Assembly: GCA_963576725.1 (NCBI GenBank) | Contig: OY755243.1 | Span: forward strand, 41,525,243-41,589,242 | Length of the DNA: 64,000 nucleotides | DNA from: Azorinus chamasolen | Lineage: Eukaryota > Mollusca > Bivalvia > Cardiida > Solecurtidae | Reading direction: 5' to 3' | Shown here: positions 31,257-43,382 of the stretch, one piece after another | How positions within the stretch are numbered: the first letter of the stretch is position 1 | Layout: every line of letters begins with the position of its first letter | The notes under the pieces: generated by a model | Told to the model about the DNA's origin: nothing | The model's input: only the letters and a program-made list of their open reading frames with translations | The model's database searches: none | Made by a program: the position numbers and the translations under genes

Positions 31257-31880
31257 TTAGCTCACCAGAGCACAAAGTGCTCAGGGTGAGCTTTTGTGAT
31301 TGCCTGATGTCTGCCGTCTATCGGCGTTTGTCGTGTGTCGTCAACAATTTGAACCTTTAAAAGTCTTCTCCTCTGAATCTACAGGGTTCTCAGCTTTCAT
31401 ATTTGGCACATAGCATTACCTATAGGTCCTCTACAAAAGTTATAAATTATGTCCCTGGAGTCAAAATTGGCCCGCCACGGTCCCAGGGGTGGCCAGTTTT
31501 CTCTAGCTGACTGTTGTTTCTGTACAAGTAGCAGAATGCTGGGTTCACTTAGGTTAGGCATGGGGAAAGCTTTAAAAATCTTCTTGTCAAAAACTACATG
31601 TCACAGAGCTTAGATATTTGGTGTATAGATTTACTTAGTAGGCTTATTGAAATTGGTTAATATCATAGTTCTGAGGTTAAAATTGGCCCTGCCCTGTTGG
31701 TTATACTTTAAAATAGACTTTTACACTATAAAGGTTCCCCTGAGCTAGAAGGACCCCAGATACTCAGTCTGTCTTACACAATCACTGGATAGGTCAAGAT
31801 CCTGGTCAAAACTCTATAAAGGTGTCTGCTTCAGAAATAGTGTCTGTTTGTTCACTGTTTTTAACCCATTCCCTCATATG
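31257..31880 (+). repeat. AGCTCACC-headed bivalve repeat, copy 1
   Basis: Opens with the hairpin AGCTCACCAGAGCAC / GTGCTCAGGGTGAGC, then CAACAATTTGAACCTTTAAAA, CTTCTCCTCTGAATCTACAG, TCATATTTGGCACATAGCAT and CCTGGAGTCAAAATTGGCCC. No coding capacity. Same body repeated in tandem at 43.4-45.1 kb. Confidence 0.8.
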
Positions 31881-31899
31881 CTATTTTCAGATCCTACCT

Positions 31900-32950
31900 C
31901 TTGGAAAATTTCAGAACCTCTGTGTAGATATGAAACCATTGTGATAAATAGAGCATTTACTCCTAAGGAGCAAATTCTCTATTTATCACAATGGTTTCAT
32001 AAAGTGACTATTATACCTCTTTGAATAAATCTACTGATAAGGAGCATTAATTAGAGAAAAGGAAAATTTCAGAATTGTGTAGATTTGAAACCATTGTGAT
32101 AAATAGAGCATTTACTCCTATGGAGCAAATGCTCTATTTATCACAAAGGCTTTTTTCAGATCCTACCTCTTTGAATAAATCTACTGATAAGGAGCATTAA
32201 TTATAGAAAAGGAAAATTTCAGAATTGTGTAGATTTGAAACCAATGTGATAAATAGAACATTTACTCCTATGGAGCAAATGCTCTATTTATCACAATGGT
32301 TAGCAAATGCTCTATTTATCACAAAGGTTTTTTCAGATCCTACCTCTTTGAATAAATCTACTGATAAGGAGCATTAATTAGAGAAAAGGAAATTTTCAGA
32401 ATTGTGTGGATTTCAAACCATTGTGATAAATAGAGCATTTGCTCCATAGGAGTAAATTAACTCATATACAAACCACATATAAAGTTACATACCTGTATGT
32501 GTCAGATCAGAATCCAAACTGTGTGCTTATTTCGGTCAAGTCATGCTAAACAGTGATAGGGTTGTCATCTGTTAGAAATGTTGTCTGCTTATTCAAAGAG
32601 GTAAATCTGGGTCTACTCTGTTTGCAAATGCGTGAAAACATGTTTATATGAGGGAAAGGGTTAATTAGAGAAAAGGAAAATTTCAGAATTGTGCAGATTT
32701 GAAACCATTGTGATAAATAGTGCATTTACTCCTATGGAGCAAATGCTCTATTTATCACAAAGGCTTTTTTCAGATCCTACCTCTTTGAATCAATCTACTG
32801 ATAAGGAGCATTAATTAGAGACAAGGAAAACTTCAGAATTGTGTAGATTTGAAACCATTGTGATAAATAGAGCATTTACTCCTATGGAGCAAATGCTCTA
32901 TTTATCACAATGGTTTCATAAAGTGACTATTACAGAGGCGTAGAACAAAG
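31900..32950 (+). repeat. Tandem array of family E hairpin units
   Basis: At least five units of ~150-165 bp, each with the palindrome GTGATAAATAGAGCATTTAC and TCCTATGGAGCAAATGCTCT ATTTATCAC, followed by CTACTGATAAGGAGCATTAA and AGAAAAGGAAAATTTCAG. One unit is broken by a fragment of a family B element (about 32460-32665, ending GAGGGAAAGGGTTAA). Confidence 0.8.
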
Positions 32951-32954
32951 GCTT

Positions 32955-33660
32955 TTTAGCTCACCAGAGCACAAAGTGCTCAGGGTGAGCTTTTGTGATT
33001 GCCTGATGTCCGTCGTCGTGCGTTGTCCCTCGTCAACAATTTGAACCTTTAAAAATCTTCTCCTCTGAATCTACCGGGTTCTCAACTTTCATCTTTGGCA
33101 TATAGCATCATCTGTAGGTCCTCTACAAAAGTTATATAAGTCATGCCCCTGGAGTCAAAATTGCCCCCCCCCCCCCGGGGTGTTAAGTTTTCAATAGTGA
33201 AAATATAGTGAAAATATAGTGACATATAGTGACAACTTTGAAAATCTTCTCCTCAGAAACTGGAAGGTTCATATTTTGTATAAACTTTTTATCAAACTTT
33301 CATATTTGGCACATAGCATCATATTTACATTCTCTACAAAAGTTCTATAAATTAAATACCCCTGGGGTCAAAATTTGCTCTGTCCCAGGGGTGGCCAGTT
33401 TTTTTAAGCAGACTGTTGTTTAAGTTTTCTTTAGCAATAGCAGAGTGTTGAGTTCACTTAGTTGTCATAGGAATAGGGAAAGCTTTAAAAATTTACTTGT
33501 CAAAAACTACAAGTCCCAGAGCTTAGATATTTGGTGTATATATTTACTTAGTATATCTTTAGAAATTTTGTAAATATCATAGTTCTGAGGTTAAATTTGG
33601 CTCTGCCCTGCCCTGTGGGTGGTAAGTTTTCTATAGAAACATAGTGAAAACTTTGAAAAC
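32955..33660 (+). repeat. AGCTCACC-headed bivalve repeat, copy 2
   Basis: Same head hairpin and body as copy 1, with two body units. A run of about 14 C at 33163-33176 lies at GGCCCCGCCCC. A second unit ends near TCTGATTGTCTGGTGAGC. Confidence 0.8.
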
Positions 33661-33723
33661 CTCCTCCTCTGATTGTCTGGTGAGCAATATCAGGGCCATC
33701 ATGGCCCTCTTGTCATTATTTAA

Positions 33724-33920
33724 CCCTTTTCTTTATAATAAACTCCTTTTCACACATTTGAAAACAGAGAAGACCCAGATCAGATTGCCCCTAGAGGAGC
33801 AGTCTGATCAGTGTCTGCTCTGCTTGCTATTGGAATTTGATAGATCTGTTTCTTTAGATTCTAAAATGGCTACAGTGTTCCATGTTCCATATTTCATTAT
33901 ACCCCTGCATACTTGTTTAA
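33724..33920 (+). mobile_element. Family B element, right end lost
   Basis: TTAA at 33720-33723, CCCTTTTCTTTATAATAAAC start, core GAAGACCCAGATCAGATTGCC / AGCAGTCTGATCAGTGTCTG, then CTAAAATGGCTACAGTGTTCC. Sequence departs from other copies after TTTCATTATA. Confidence 0.75.
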
Positions 33921-34185
33921 GGTAAGTGAAGTCAAGTCAAGTAATTTAATTAATATTTATTTAAAGTCAGAGGTTTACAATAACAGCCAGGGGGGTATAC
34001 TGGAATTACCCTGCCCAGCAGTCATTTGGGCGATCGGTTGGTCCGTCCGCATTTGAACATGGGTTGCTTTGATCGCACACTCCTCCCTCAGTTATTAAAT
34101 TTATATTTGGTATACATCTACACATAATAACCATGGCACGAATAGTTAATGTGCAAGAAACAATTTATTAAAGAATAACTTCCAT
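33921..34185. other. Spacer
   Basis: Starts with CAAGTCAAGTAATTTAATTA, like 24590. GGGGGGTATACTGG follows. No gene recognised. Confidence 0.35.
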
Positions 34186-34189
34186 TTAA

Positions 34190-34289
34190 CCGTTTCCCTG
34201 TTGAATATTCATGTAAGAAATAATGACGCCAGGAATATTAGTAAGATTATTTTCTATAATGGTTCATGAATATTCATGAATGTAAAGGG
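34190..34289. mobile_element. Internally deleted family B2 TTAA element
   Basis: 100 bp between TTAA at 34186-34189 and 34290-34293. CGTTTCCCTGTTGAATATTC ATG start, ATTCATGAATGTAAAGGG end. The hairpin core is entirely missing. Confidence 0.8.
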
Positions 34290-34293
34290 TTAA

Positions 34294-34690
34294 ACTGTAG
34301 TACTGTAATTGTGACACATGTAATATGCATGGGTATCTGAGTTAAACAGGGCTCAAGCAAGAGGGTAATTTAGGAGAAAAAGTCTCCCTAACCCTGCATA
34401 CTTCTCCCTGTTTAGAGCTTAGGAAGAAGTTTTATTATGTAGAACACAGGGAGATACAAAATAAGGACCAAAACTTCTCCCTCAATACCACTAAACTTCT
34501 CCCTGATGGAGAGCTCCAGCTTGAGTCCTATAAATCCTTTAGTATTTTATGCAGCATAGCAAACCAGTGAAAGTAGAACCAGATCAATGGATATTGAAGG
34601 GGCATGATTATGATATAATCAGAATCTTCATATTATGCTTAAAAATATGGAAGGGTAATGCTCATTTGCATTCACAATCTGGCGTTTGCC
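34294..34690. other. Gene-free spacer
   Basis: CTTCTCCCTG-type words repeat around 34370-34510 (CTCCCTAACCCTGCATACTTC, AACTTCTCCCTCAATACC, AACTTCTCCCTGATGG). Nothing else seen. Confidence 0.35.
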
Positions 34691-34694
34691 TTAA

Positions 34695-34943
34695 CCCGGC
34701 CTGTTCGCCATTAATATTCATGTAAAAAGTAATGACATCAAATGATCATCAATATTAATCAGATAAATTGTTATAAAAGCACATAGACGCAGGAAATTGT
34801 GATCATGGTAGAAGCTAGAATCATATCTGTATTATACATATGCAAACAGCGCAGACCCTAATCAGACTGCTCCATAGGAGTTGCCTGGTCTGAGTCTGCT
34901 CTATTTGCAAATGCGTAGAAAGGCATATTTATGGAAGAAAGTT
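34695..34943. mobile_element. Family B2 TTAA element
   Basis: TTAA at 34691-34694 and 34944-34947. ATTAATATTCATGTAAAAAG near the start, core GCAGACCCTAATCAGACTGC / CTGGTCTGAGTCTGCTC, end GGAAGAAAGTT. A second copy of the last 25 bases lies at 34995-35020. Confidence 0.7.
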
Positions 34944-35093
34944 TTAAATATTCTCTTGTCTGGTATAATATCTTATATTAATTAGTAGAACTTTAGGCAT
35001 ATTTATAGAAGAAAGGGTTAAGTGTTCTCTTTTCTGTCTTATTTGAATAGTCTGACATGAGGTACGTACTAATACAATATACCTGTTTTTCAG

Positions 35094-35215
35094 CTTTGGA
35101 TGGGAATTCATCTGAGTGACCAATCAACCATGTTGATGGAAGATGCTGGATGAATTGATAAAAGGGACTACAGCTAATAATGCTCTGCCTATAGATACAG
35201 GCTTACCTGTCCAAG
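35094..35215 (+). other. Exon-like segment (122 bp) with strong splice sites
   Basis: Preceded by ATACCTGTTTTTCAG and followed by CCAAG|GTAAGA. All three frames contain stops, so it could only be an untranslated exon, a poison exon or the end of a coding frame. On the strand of the candidate gene starting at 27966. Confidence 0.3.
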
Positions 35216-35250
35216 GTAAGAATTCAGAATACAGCAAAAACCTATTTTAA

Positions 35251-35470
35251 CCCTTTCCCTGTTTAATATTCATGTAAACAATAGCATTTATTAGCTGGCT
35301 GTTAAAAATGAACTCTGTACATATGATTGTTCAGTTTTGGTAGAAACACTAAAGTATGTTCTGCTATAATTTCATAAGCAAATAGTAGAACCTGATCAGA
35401 TGGCCCCTCTGGTGCTCCAGGGCTACCCTCTTTGCAAAGGCATGAACAAAAATTAATATGAGGGAAAGGG
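35251..35470. mobile_element. Family B2 TTAA element
   Basis: 220 bp between TTAA at 35247-35250 and 35471-35474. CCCTTTCCCTGTTTAATATTC start, GAGGGAAAGGG end. Core TAGAACCTGATCAGATGGCC / GGGCTACCCTCTTTGC. Confidence 0.85.
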
Positions 35471-35644
35471 TTAAATGCCCTTAAAATGAAATCTATTTCT
35501 GGGTCATTAATTAGTCCTTTACTTCATGAATATTCATGTAACAAATAATGATGTCATGGATATCTATTAGCTTAAATTTAATAATCATACATGAACACAT
35601 TATGGTTTGCCTATGGCAGACACTGTAGAATAGGATCTTTATAA

Positions 35645-36095
35645 TTCATGCATCAGTGTCTGCAGAGAGCTTGAGAGGTAAACGATAGCGTTTTATCATA
35701 TGTATTGATTGCACAATCGTTTTGTCTCGAGGCATCGCGATTATGGCCGTTTTACAGGGGGTCCAAGCGGTAAATCGTTGCGAGATCTCGTTCGAGTAAG
35801 CAAAATCAGCGTATTTTGTAGGAATTTCATGTCAGCAGTGGCTACGGCTTAGTCAGAATGTATCAAAAGTTATATTATTTGAAATGTACAATGTCCCAGC
35901 TTCACGTTCATACCAAATATTAGTGGTTATTCCATCTTGGCTGTCCAAAATGGACGTTATTTCGAATCGGTTGTGAAATTTGCGAGTGGGTAGTTAGACC
36001 CCTTGTATATAATTAGATACGACACTAAATCGACCCAATCATTTTTTTTAAAACTTTTAGACCATGTAGACCCACGAAATGGCCTCCTGTGATAA
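35645..36095. mobile_element. Single arm of the fold-back element
   Basis: From GTGTCTGCAGAGAGCTTGAG through GGCATCGCGATTATGGCCG and the right arm (TTAGTCAGAATGTATCAAAAG, CCAATCATTTTTTTTAAAAC) to CCACGAAATGGCCTCCTGTG. Corresponds to the reverse of about 29870-30290. The second arm is absent. Confidence 0.75.
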
Positions 36096-36289
36096 ATATT
36101 GATAGTAATGATTTCTTCATGGATTTTCATTAAGTAATGGGATAATCCTTTCAACACTAACTTACTTCATTCTGGACATATTGTGATTGACTGCAGTCCA
36201 CCAATAAATGTTTTCATGTATTTATTATATGGCCGTCTTTAGACAGGATGTATTATGTGAATGTAAACCCTTCGGTTGGCTGGCGGGTG

Positions 36290-37060
36290 GGCGGGCGTCT
36301 CAATTCGTTTCCAGACGATAACTTTAGTTCTGTATGATTGATCTTCATGAAACTTTACATGTGCATGGATATCAATGAGGGCAGGAACCCTATTGTTTAT
36401 GGGCTTTACCAGACCAGGGTCAAGGTCACTTTCTAAAATTAGATTGTTTTTCAGTAGTATTTTTCTGTTTCCGGACGATAACTTTAGTTCTGTGTGCTCG
36501 ATCTTTATGAAACTCCACATGTGCATTGATATTAGTGAGGGCAGGAACCCTATTGAATATGAGCTTTGCCTAACCAAGGTCAAGCTATTTTTGTCTAAAA
36601 ATAGATTGTTTTTCAGTAGTATTATTTCGTTTTAGGAAGATAACTTAAGTTCTGCATGCCCGATCTTCATGAAACTCCACATGTGCATTGATATTAGTGA
36701 GAATAGGAACCTTATTTAACATCCATGGGCTTTGCTCGGCCAAGGTCTAGGTCATTTGTTTTCGAAAAAATAGATTGTTTTTCTGTAGAATATCCCATTT
36801 CTGGACTATAACTTTAGTTCTGTATGTCTGATCTTCATGAAACTGCACATGTGCATTGATATCAATGAGGACAGGAACTCTATTGAATATGGGCTCTGCC
36901 CGACCAAGGTCAAGGTCATTTTGTTCTAAAATATATTGTTTTTCTGTAGAATTTTCCAATTTCCTTTTGATCTGTATGTCCGATCTTCTGAACTTCACAT
37001 GTGCATAGATATCAGTAAAGGCAGAAACCCTGGGCTTTACCAGACTAAGATTAAGACTAA
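36290..37060 (+). repeat. ~163-bp tandem array, about five units
   Basis: Each unit contains GATAACTTTAGTTCTGTATG, GATCTTCATGAAACT, CACATGTGCATTGATAT, GGCAGGAACCCTATTGAATA and AGATTGTTTTTCTGTAG. Unit starts are near 36308, 36470, 36634, 36793 and 36960. The minus strand stays open for 114 and 111 codons, but the unit length is not a multiple of three. Confidence 0.85.
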
Positions 37061-37257
37061 TAAAAAAAAAAAAAAATTCCATGAACTATTGCCACCTGAT
37101 ATGGAGTAAGGGCCATTCAACTGAAGACATTTGACGGGCAATATTTTGTGACATTTGGCACTCTTGTATATATACATCTATATATCTTTTCCAATCCAAT
37201 AATTATTGGTCTAATTGTTGATCCGAAAATGTCCCTTTTACAAAACTTTTTCACCAC

Positions 37258-37510
37258 TTTGCAAACAGGAAAGGTCTGAATCAGACAACTCCTGGAGGAA
37301 TCGTCTGATTAGGGTCTACTGTTCTATTTGCTTGACTGAAATTATGATAGATCAGACTTTACTAAGTTCATATGCCTTTCAACAAATAAATATTCATGAT
37401 GCTGTTACTTGTTACATGAATTTTAAGATGGAAAATATTAAACAGCTTGGATCCTCATGACACACTGAGTACTCAACATCTCATTTGAATCCAAACCTTG
37501 TGCAAATGTG
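37258..37510. mobile_element. Family B core and family A fragment
   Basis: TTTGCAAACAGGAAAGGTCTG ... CAACTCCTGGAGGAATCG ... TAGGGTCTACTGTTC (37258-37335) is family B. AACAGCTTGGATCCTCATGAC ... CATCTCATTTGAATCCAAACC (37441-37500) is family A. Confidence 0.6.
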
Positions 37511-37837
37511 ATCACAATGTGAGGTATAATGTAGAAGAGATGTGTTGTTTTATGTGAAACCTAGTGTTTGTCAAGTGGGCAGGCAAGTAGGCACTCTAAA
37601 TTGAGCAGTTCCTATCCAATTGTCACAGAACTTGGTGCAAATATCTGCTGTCTTTGCATTGGATATAATCTAGATATGATTCTGCAGCTTAATACTGCCG
37701 TGGCAAAAATATGTCTGAGTCCATGTGCTATTATAACAATCAATTTATGGTAAAGCAGGGCTTGCCAAGGAATGGTTTCTTTCAAAATACATAAAATGCA
37801 TGTATTTATAATTATTGAATATAATGTTGGTGTTTTT

Positions 37838-38115
37838 ATGCCTCCCAATGGTGGGCATATAGTAATCGCATAGTCTGTACTTCCATTCGTCCGTCTATCT
37901 GTCTGTCTCTCTGTTCTTCCATCCATCCGCCCCAAATTTCGTGTCTCTTCTAAAACTTTTATCTGTGAATGGATTTCAAAATAACCAAGCACAAATGCTC
38001 ACCACACATAGACGATATGTTGGCTCACATCCAACACCCTGGCCCATGGGTCAAAGGTCAAGGTCATCCTTCAGGGTCAAAGGTCAAGAGCATAGTGTTT
38101 TACAAACACGTCTTG
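37838..38115 (+). repeat. Bivalve repeat carrying AGGTCA-type motifs
   Basis: TTATGCCTCCCAATGGTGGG head, TCCGTCTATCTGTCTGTCTC, TCTGTGAATGGATTTCAAAA, CCCATGGGTCAAAGGTCAAG and the tail GTGTTTTACAAACACGTCTTG. Its reverse occurs in the composite array (for example at 38790-39100). Confidence 0.75.
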
Positions 38116-38370
38116 TTCTGTTTTGATATTTCAACCTTTTCCCTAATATAAATGCTTCATGCCTTTGAAAACAGAGTAGACCCATATCAGATGACTTCTG
38201 TAAGAGATATAAAAGGACAATGTGATGATTAGGGGGACCAAATAGGGTTAGAAAGGATGAAACAGTGCTTAAGATGACCATCTTGAATTACTTATCAATG
38301 TTTAATATAATATGTAGTCCAATAACTTCACATGATTATTGCTTGTTATTTGGAGATGTGTAGACATATG

Positions 38371-38772
38371 TTTATGCCCCCCAGATCAGATCTGGGGGCA
38401 AATTGTTTTTGCCCTGTCTGTCTGTGTGTTTGTCAGCAACTTTAACATTTGTTTTAACTTTTGAGCCAGTACAGATAGAGACTTGATATTTGGCATGCAT
38501 ATGTATCTCATAAAGCCGCACATTTTGAGGGGTAACATGTCAAGGTCAAGGTCATCCTTCAAGGTCAGAGGTCAAATATATGGATCAAATCACCAACTTT
38601 AACATTGGCCATAACTTTTTGACCAGTAGAGATAGAGACTTGACACTTGGCATGCTTGTGTATCTCATGAGGCTGCACATCTTGAGGGGTGACATGCCAA
38701 GGTCAAGATCATCATTCAAGGTCAGAGGTCAAATATATGAGGGGCATAGTGTTTCACAAACACATCTTGTTG
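38371..38772 (+). mobile_element. GCCCCC-hairpin element, copy 1
   Basis: Head hairpin TGCCCCCCAGATC / GATCTGGGGGCA, TTTTTGCCCTGTCTGTCTG, body with AACTTTAACATTGG, GATAGAGACTTGATATTTGG, AGGTCAAGGTCATCC, and the tail hairpin GTGTTTCACAAACACATCTTG plus TT. Non-autonomous. Confidence 0.75.
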
Positions 38773-39218
38773 TTTTTAAAATGTTGCCATGGTAACCAAA
38801 TGTGATCTCTAATTGGTAAAAATTTAGATATTGTTTGATTTTGCTGAAAGTTGCTGTGATGGGGTATTTGGGTACGCCCCAGACCTTTGACCCTGAAGGA
38901 TGACCTTGACCTTTGACCCATGGACTAGGGAGTTTAACCTGGCACAAATTGTCTATGTGTGGTAAATATTTGTGCCAGGTTATTTTGAAATCCATTCACA
39001 GATAAAAAAAAGTAATAGAAGCGAAACAAAATTTGGGATGGACGGATCAAAAGACAGAGGGACGGACAGACAGAAGGATGGACAATGCAATTACTACATG
39101 AAAGGACGAAACAGTGCTTAGGGTGACCATCTTGAATTACTTATCAATGTTTAATATAATATGTAGTCCAATAACTTCAAATGAACATTGCTTGTTATTT
39201 GGAGATGTGTAGAAAACT

Positions 39219-39800
39219 TTTTATGCCCCCCGGATCAGATCTGGGGGGGCATATTGTTTTTGCCCTGTCTGTCTGTTTGTCTGTTTGTTTGTCAGAAACT
39301 TTAACATTGGTTATAACTTTTTAGCCAGTACAGATAGAGACTTGCTATTTGGCATGCATATGTATCTCATAAAGCCGCACATTTTGAGGGGTGACATGTC
39401 AAGGTCAAGGTCATACTTCAGGGTCAGAGGTCAAATATATGGGTCAAATCACCGACTTTAACATTGGCCATAACTTTTGGACCAGTAGAGATAGAGACTT
39501 GATATTTGGCATGCTTGTGTATCTCATGAGGCTGCACATTTTGAGGTGTGACATGTCAAGGTCAAGGTCATCCAGGGTCAAAGGTCAAATTGTCTGTTTC
39601 TTTGTAACTTTAAGGGAACCTTAACATTGGTCTTAACTTTTGAGCCAGTACAGATAGAGACTTGATATTTGGCATACATATGTATCTCATAAAGCCTCAC
39701 ATTTTGAGGGGTGACATGTCAAGGCCAAGGTCATCCTTCAAGGTCAGAGGTCAAATATATGACGGGGCATAGTGTTTCACAAACACATCTTGTTGTTTTT
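39219..39800 (+). mobile_element. GCCCCC-hairpin element, copy 2
   Basis: Same head and tail hairpins as the 38371 copy with an additional body unit. Near-identical to the copy at 42195. Confidence 0.75.
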
Positions 39801-41018
39801 AAAATGTTGCCATGGTAACGAAATGGTGGTCTCTGATTGGTCAAAATTTAGATATTGTTTGATTTTGCTGAAAATTGCTGTGATGAGGTATTTGGGTACG
39901 CCTCGACCTTTGACCCGGAAGGATGACCTTGACCGTTGACCCATGGACTAGGGATTTAAATGCCACACATTGTGACTTTGTCTATGTTTGGGAAACATTT
40001 GTGCCATGTTAGTTTGAAATCTATTCGCAGATAAAAAAGTTATAAAAGTGACACAAAATTTGGGATTGACAGATCGAAGGACAGACAGATGGATGGACGG
40101 ATAGAAGGATGGACAATTTATTTACTACATGCCCGCAGTTGGATGCATAATTCTATTTTAATATTTCAACCTTTTCACTAACATAAATGCTTCATGCCTT
40201 TGAAAACAGAGTAGACCCATATCAGATGACTTCTGTAAGAGATATAAAAGGACATTGTGATGATTAGGTGGACCAAATAGGGTTAGGGTTAGAAAGGATG
40301 AAACAGTGCTTAGGGTGACCATCTTGAATTACTTATCAATGTTTAAAATAATATGTAGTCCAATAACTTCACATGAACATTGCTTGTTATTTGCAGATGT
40401 GTAGAAAACTTTTTGTTTTTAAAATGTTGCCATGGTAACCAAACGGTTGTCTGATTAGTCAACATTTAGATATTGTTTGATTTCGCTGAAAATTGCTGTG
40501 ATGAGGTATTTGGGTACACCCCCTACCTTTGACCCTGAAGGATGGCCTTGACCTTGACCCATGGACTAGGGACTTAAACACCACACCTGTCTATGTGTGG
40601 TAAACATGTGTGCCATGTTAGTTTCAAATCCATTTGCAAATAAAAAAGTTATAAAAGTGACACAAAATTTGGGATGGACAGATCGAAGGCTGACTGATGG
40701 ATGGACGGACAGAAGGATGGACAATTTATTTACTACATGCCCGCCGTTGGATGCATCATTCTATTTTAATATTTCAACCTTTTCCCTAATATAAATGCTT
40801 CAAGTCTTTGAAAACAGAGTAGACCCATATCAGATAACTGCTGTAAGATATAAAAGGACAATGTGATGGTTAGGGGGACCAAATAGGGTTAGGGTTAGAA
40901 AGGATGAAACAGTGCTTAGGGTGACCATCTTGAATGACTTATCAATGTTTAAAATAATATGTAGTCCAATAACTTCCCATGAACATTGCTTGTTATTTGC
41001 AGATGTGTAGAAAACTTT

Positions 41019-41417
41019 TTATGCCCCCAGATCAGATCTGGGGGGGCATATTGTTTTTGCCCTGTCTGTCTGTTTGTCAGCAACTTTAACATTGGTTATA
41101 ACGTTTGAGCCAGTACAGATAGAGACTTGATATTTGGCATGCATATGTATCTCAGAAAGCCTCACATTTTGAGGGGTAACATGTCAAGGTCAAGGTCATC
41201 CTTCAGGGTCAGAGGTCAAATATATGGGTCAAATCACCAATTTTAACAATTGCCATACTTTTGGACTAGTAGAGATAGAGACTTGATATTTGGCATGCTT
41301 GTGTATCTCATGAGGCTGCACATCTTGAGCGGTGACATGTCACGGTCAAGATCATCATTCAAGGTCAGAGGTCAAATATATGAGGGGGCATAGTGTTTCA
41401 CAAACACATCTTGTTGT
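41019..41417 (+). mobile_element. GCCCCC-hairpin element, copy 3
   Basis: TGCCCCCAGATCAGATCTGG head and CATAGTGTTTCACAAACACA tail. Two body units. Confidence 0.75.
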
Positions 41418-41510
41418 TTTTAAAATGTTGCCATGGTAACCAAATGTGATCTCTGATTGTAAAAAATTTAGGTATTAATTGATTTTGCTGAAAATTGCTG
41501 TGGTGAGGTA

Positions 41511-41684
41511 CAGTCAAGCTCACTTATAACGAACTTGGATATAACGAAATACTGCATATAACAAAATAAAATTTATTCCCCCTTTCTGATTACATATAGT
41601 AAAATGGACCTGATATAACGAAATTTGGATATAACGAAAGAAATCAGAGGGTCCCGCGGACTTCGTTATAAGTGAGCTTCACTG
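41511..41684. mobile_element. pogo/Tigger-like MITE with clean TA duplication
   Basis: CAGTCAAGCTCACTTATAAC at the left mirrors GTTATAAGTGAGCTTCACTG at the right (174 bp). It interrupts GATGAGGTA|TTTGGGTACG, an uninterrupted string in sister repeats at about 39888, 40503 and 42861. The empty site shows TA to TA/TA duplication. Confidence 0.9.
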
Positions 41685-42194
41685 TATTTGGGTACGCCCC
41701 CGACCTTTGACCCTGAAGGATGACCTTGACCTTTGACCCATGGACTAGGGAGTTAAACGCAACAAATTGTCTATATGTGGTAAACATTTGTGCCAGGTTA
41801 TTTTGAAATCCATTCACAGATACAAAAGTTATAGAAGCGACGCAAAATTTGGGATTGACGGATCGAAGGACAGACAGACGGATGGACAGAAGGATGGACA
41901 AACCAATTACTATATGTCCGCCGTTGGATGCATAATTCTGTTTTAATATTCAACCTTTTCCCTAATATAAATGCTTCATGCCTTTGAAAACAGAGTAGAC
42001 CAATATCAGATGACTTCTGTAAGAGATATAAAAGGACAATGTGATGATTAGGGGGACCAAATAGGGTTAGGGTTAGAAAGGATGAAACAGTGCTTAGGGT
42101 GACCATCTTGAATTACTTATCAATGTTTAAAATAATATGTAGTGCAATAACTTCAAATGAACATTGCTTGTTATTTGGAGATGTGTAGAAAACT

Positions 42195-42775
42195 TTTTAT
42201 GCCCCCCAGATCAGATCTGGGGGGGCATATTGTTTTTGCCCTGTCTGTCTGTTTGTCTGTTTGTTTGTCAGAAACTTTAACATTGGTTATAACTTTTTAG
42301 CCAGTACAGATAGAGACTTGCTATTTGGCATGCATATGTATCTCATAAAGCCGCACATTTTGAGGGATGACATGTCAAGGTCAAGGTCATACTTCAGGGT
42401 CAGAGGTCAAATATATGGGTCAAATCACCGACTTTAACATTGGCCATAACTTTTGGACCAGTAGAGATAGAGACTTGATATTTGGCATGCTTGTGTATCT
42501 CATGAGGCTGCACATTTTGAGGTGTGACATGTCAAGGTCAAGGTCATCCAGGGTCAAAGGTCAAATTGTCTGTTTCTTTGTAACTTTAATGGAACCTTAA
42601 CATTGGTCTTAACTTTTGAGCCAGTACAGATAGAGACTTGATATTTGGCATACATATGTATCTCATAAAGCCTCACATTTTGAGGGGTGACATGTCAAGG
42701 CCAAGGTCATCCTTCAAGGTCAGAGGTCAAATATATGACAGGGCATAGTGTTTCACAAACACATCTTGTTGTTTT
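42195..42775 (+). mobile_element. GCCCCC-hairpin element, copy 4
   Basis: Matches copy 2 almost base for base, so it was duplicated with its surroundings rather than inserted independently. Confidence 0.75.
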
Positions 42776-43382
42776 TAAAATGTTGCCATGGTAACGAAAT
42801 TGTGGTCTCTGATTGGTCAAAATTTAGATATTGTTTGATTTTGCTGAAAATTGCTGTGATGAGGTATTTGGGTACGCCCCGACCTTTGACCTATAAGGAT
42901 GACCTTGACCGTTGACCCATGGACTAGGGAGTTAAACGCCACAAATTGTCTATGTGTGGTTAACATTTGTGCCAGGTTATTTTGAAATCCATTCACAGAT
43001 AAAAAAAAAAAAGGTATAGAAGCGACACAAAATTTGGGATGGACAGATCGAAGTACAGACGACGGACGGACAGAAGGATGGACAATGCAATTACTACATG
43101 CCCGCCGTTGGATGCATAATTCTGTTTTAATATTTCAACCTTTCCCTAATATAAATGCTTCATGCCTTTGAAAACAGAGTAGACCCATATCAGATGAAGC
43201 TCTGTAAGAGATATAAAAGGACAATGTGACAATTAGGGGGACCAAATAGGGTTAGGGTTAGAAAGGATGAAACAGTGCTTAGGGTGACCATCTTGAATTA
43301 CTTATCAATGTTTAAAATAATATGTATTCCAATAACTTCACATGAACATTGCTTGTTATTTGGAGATGTGTAGAAAACTTTT

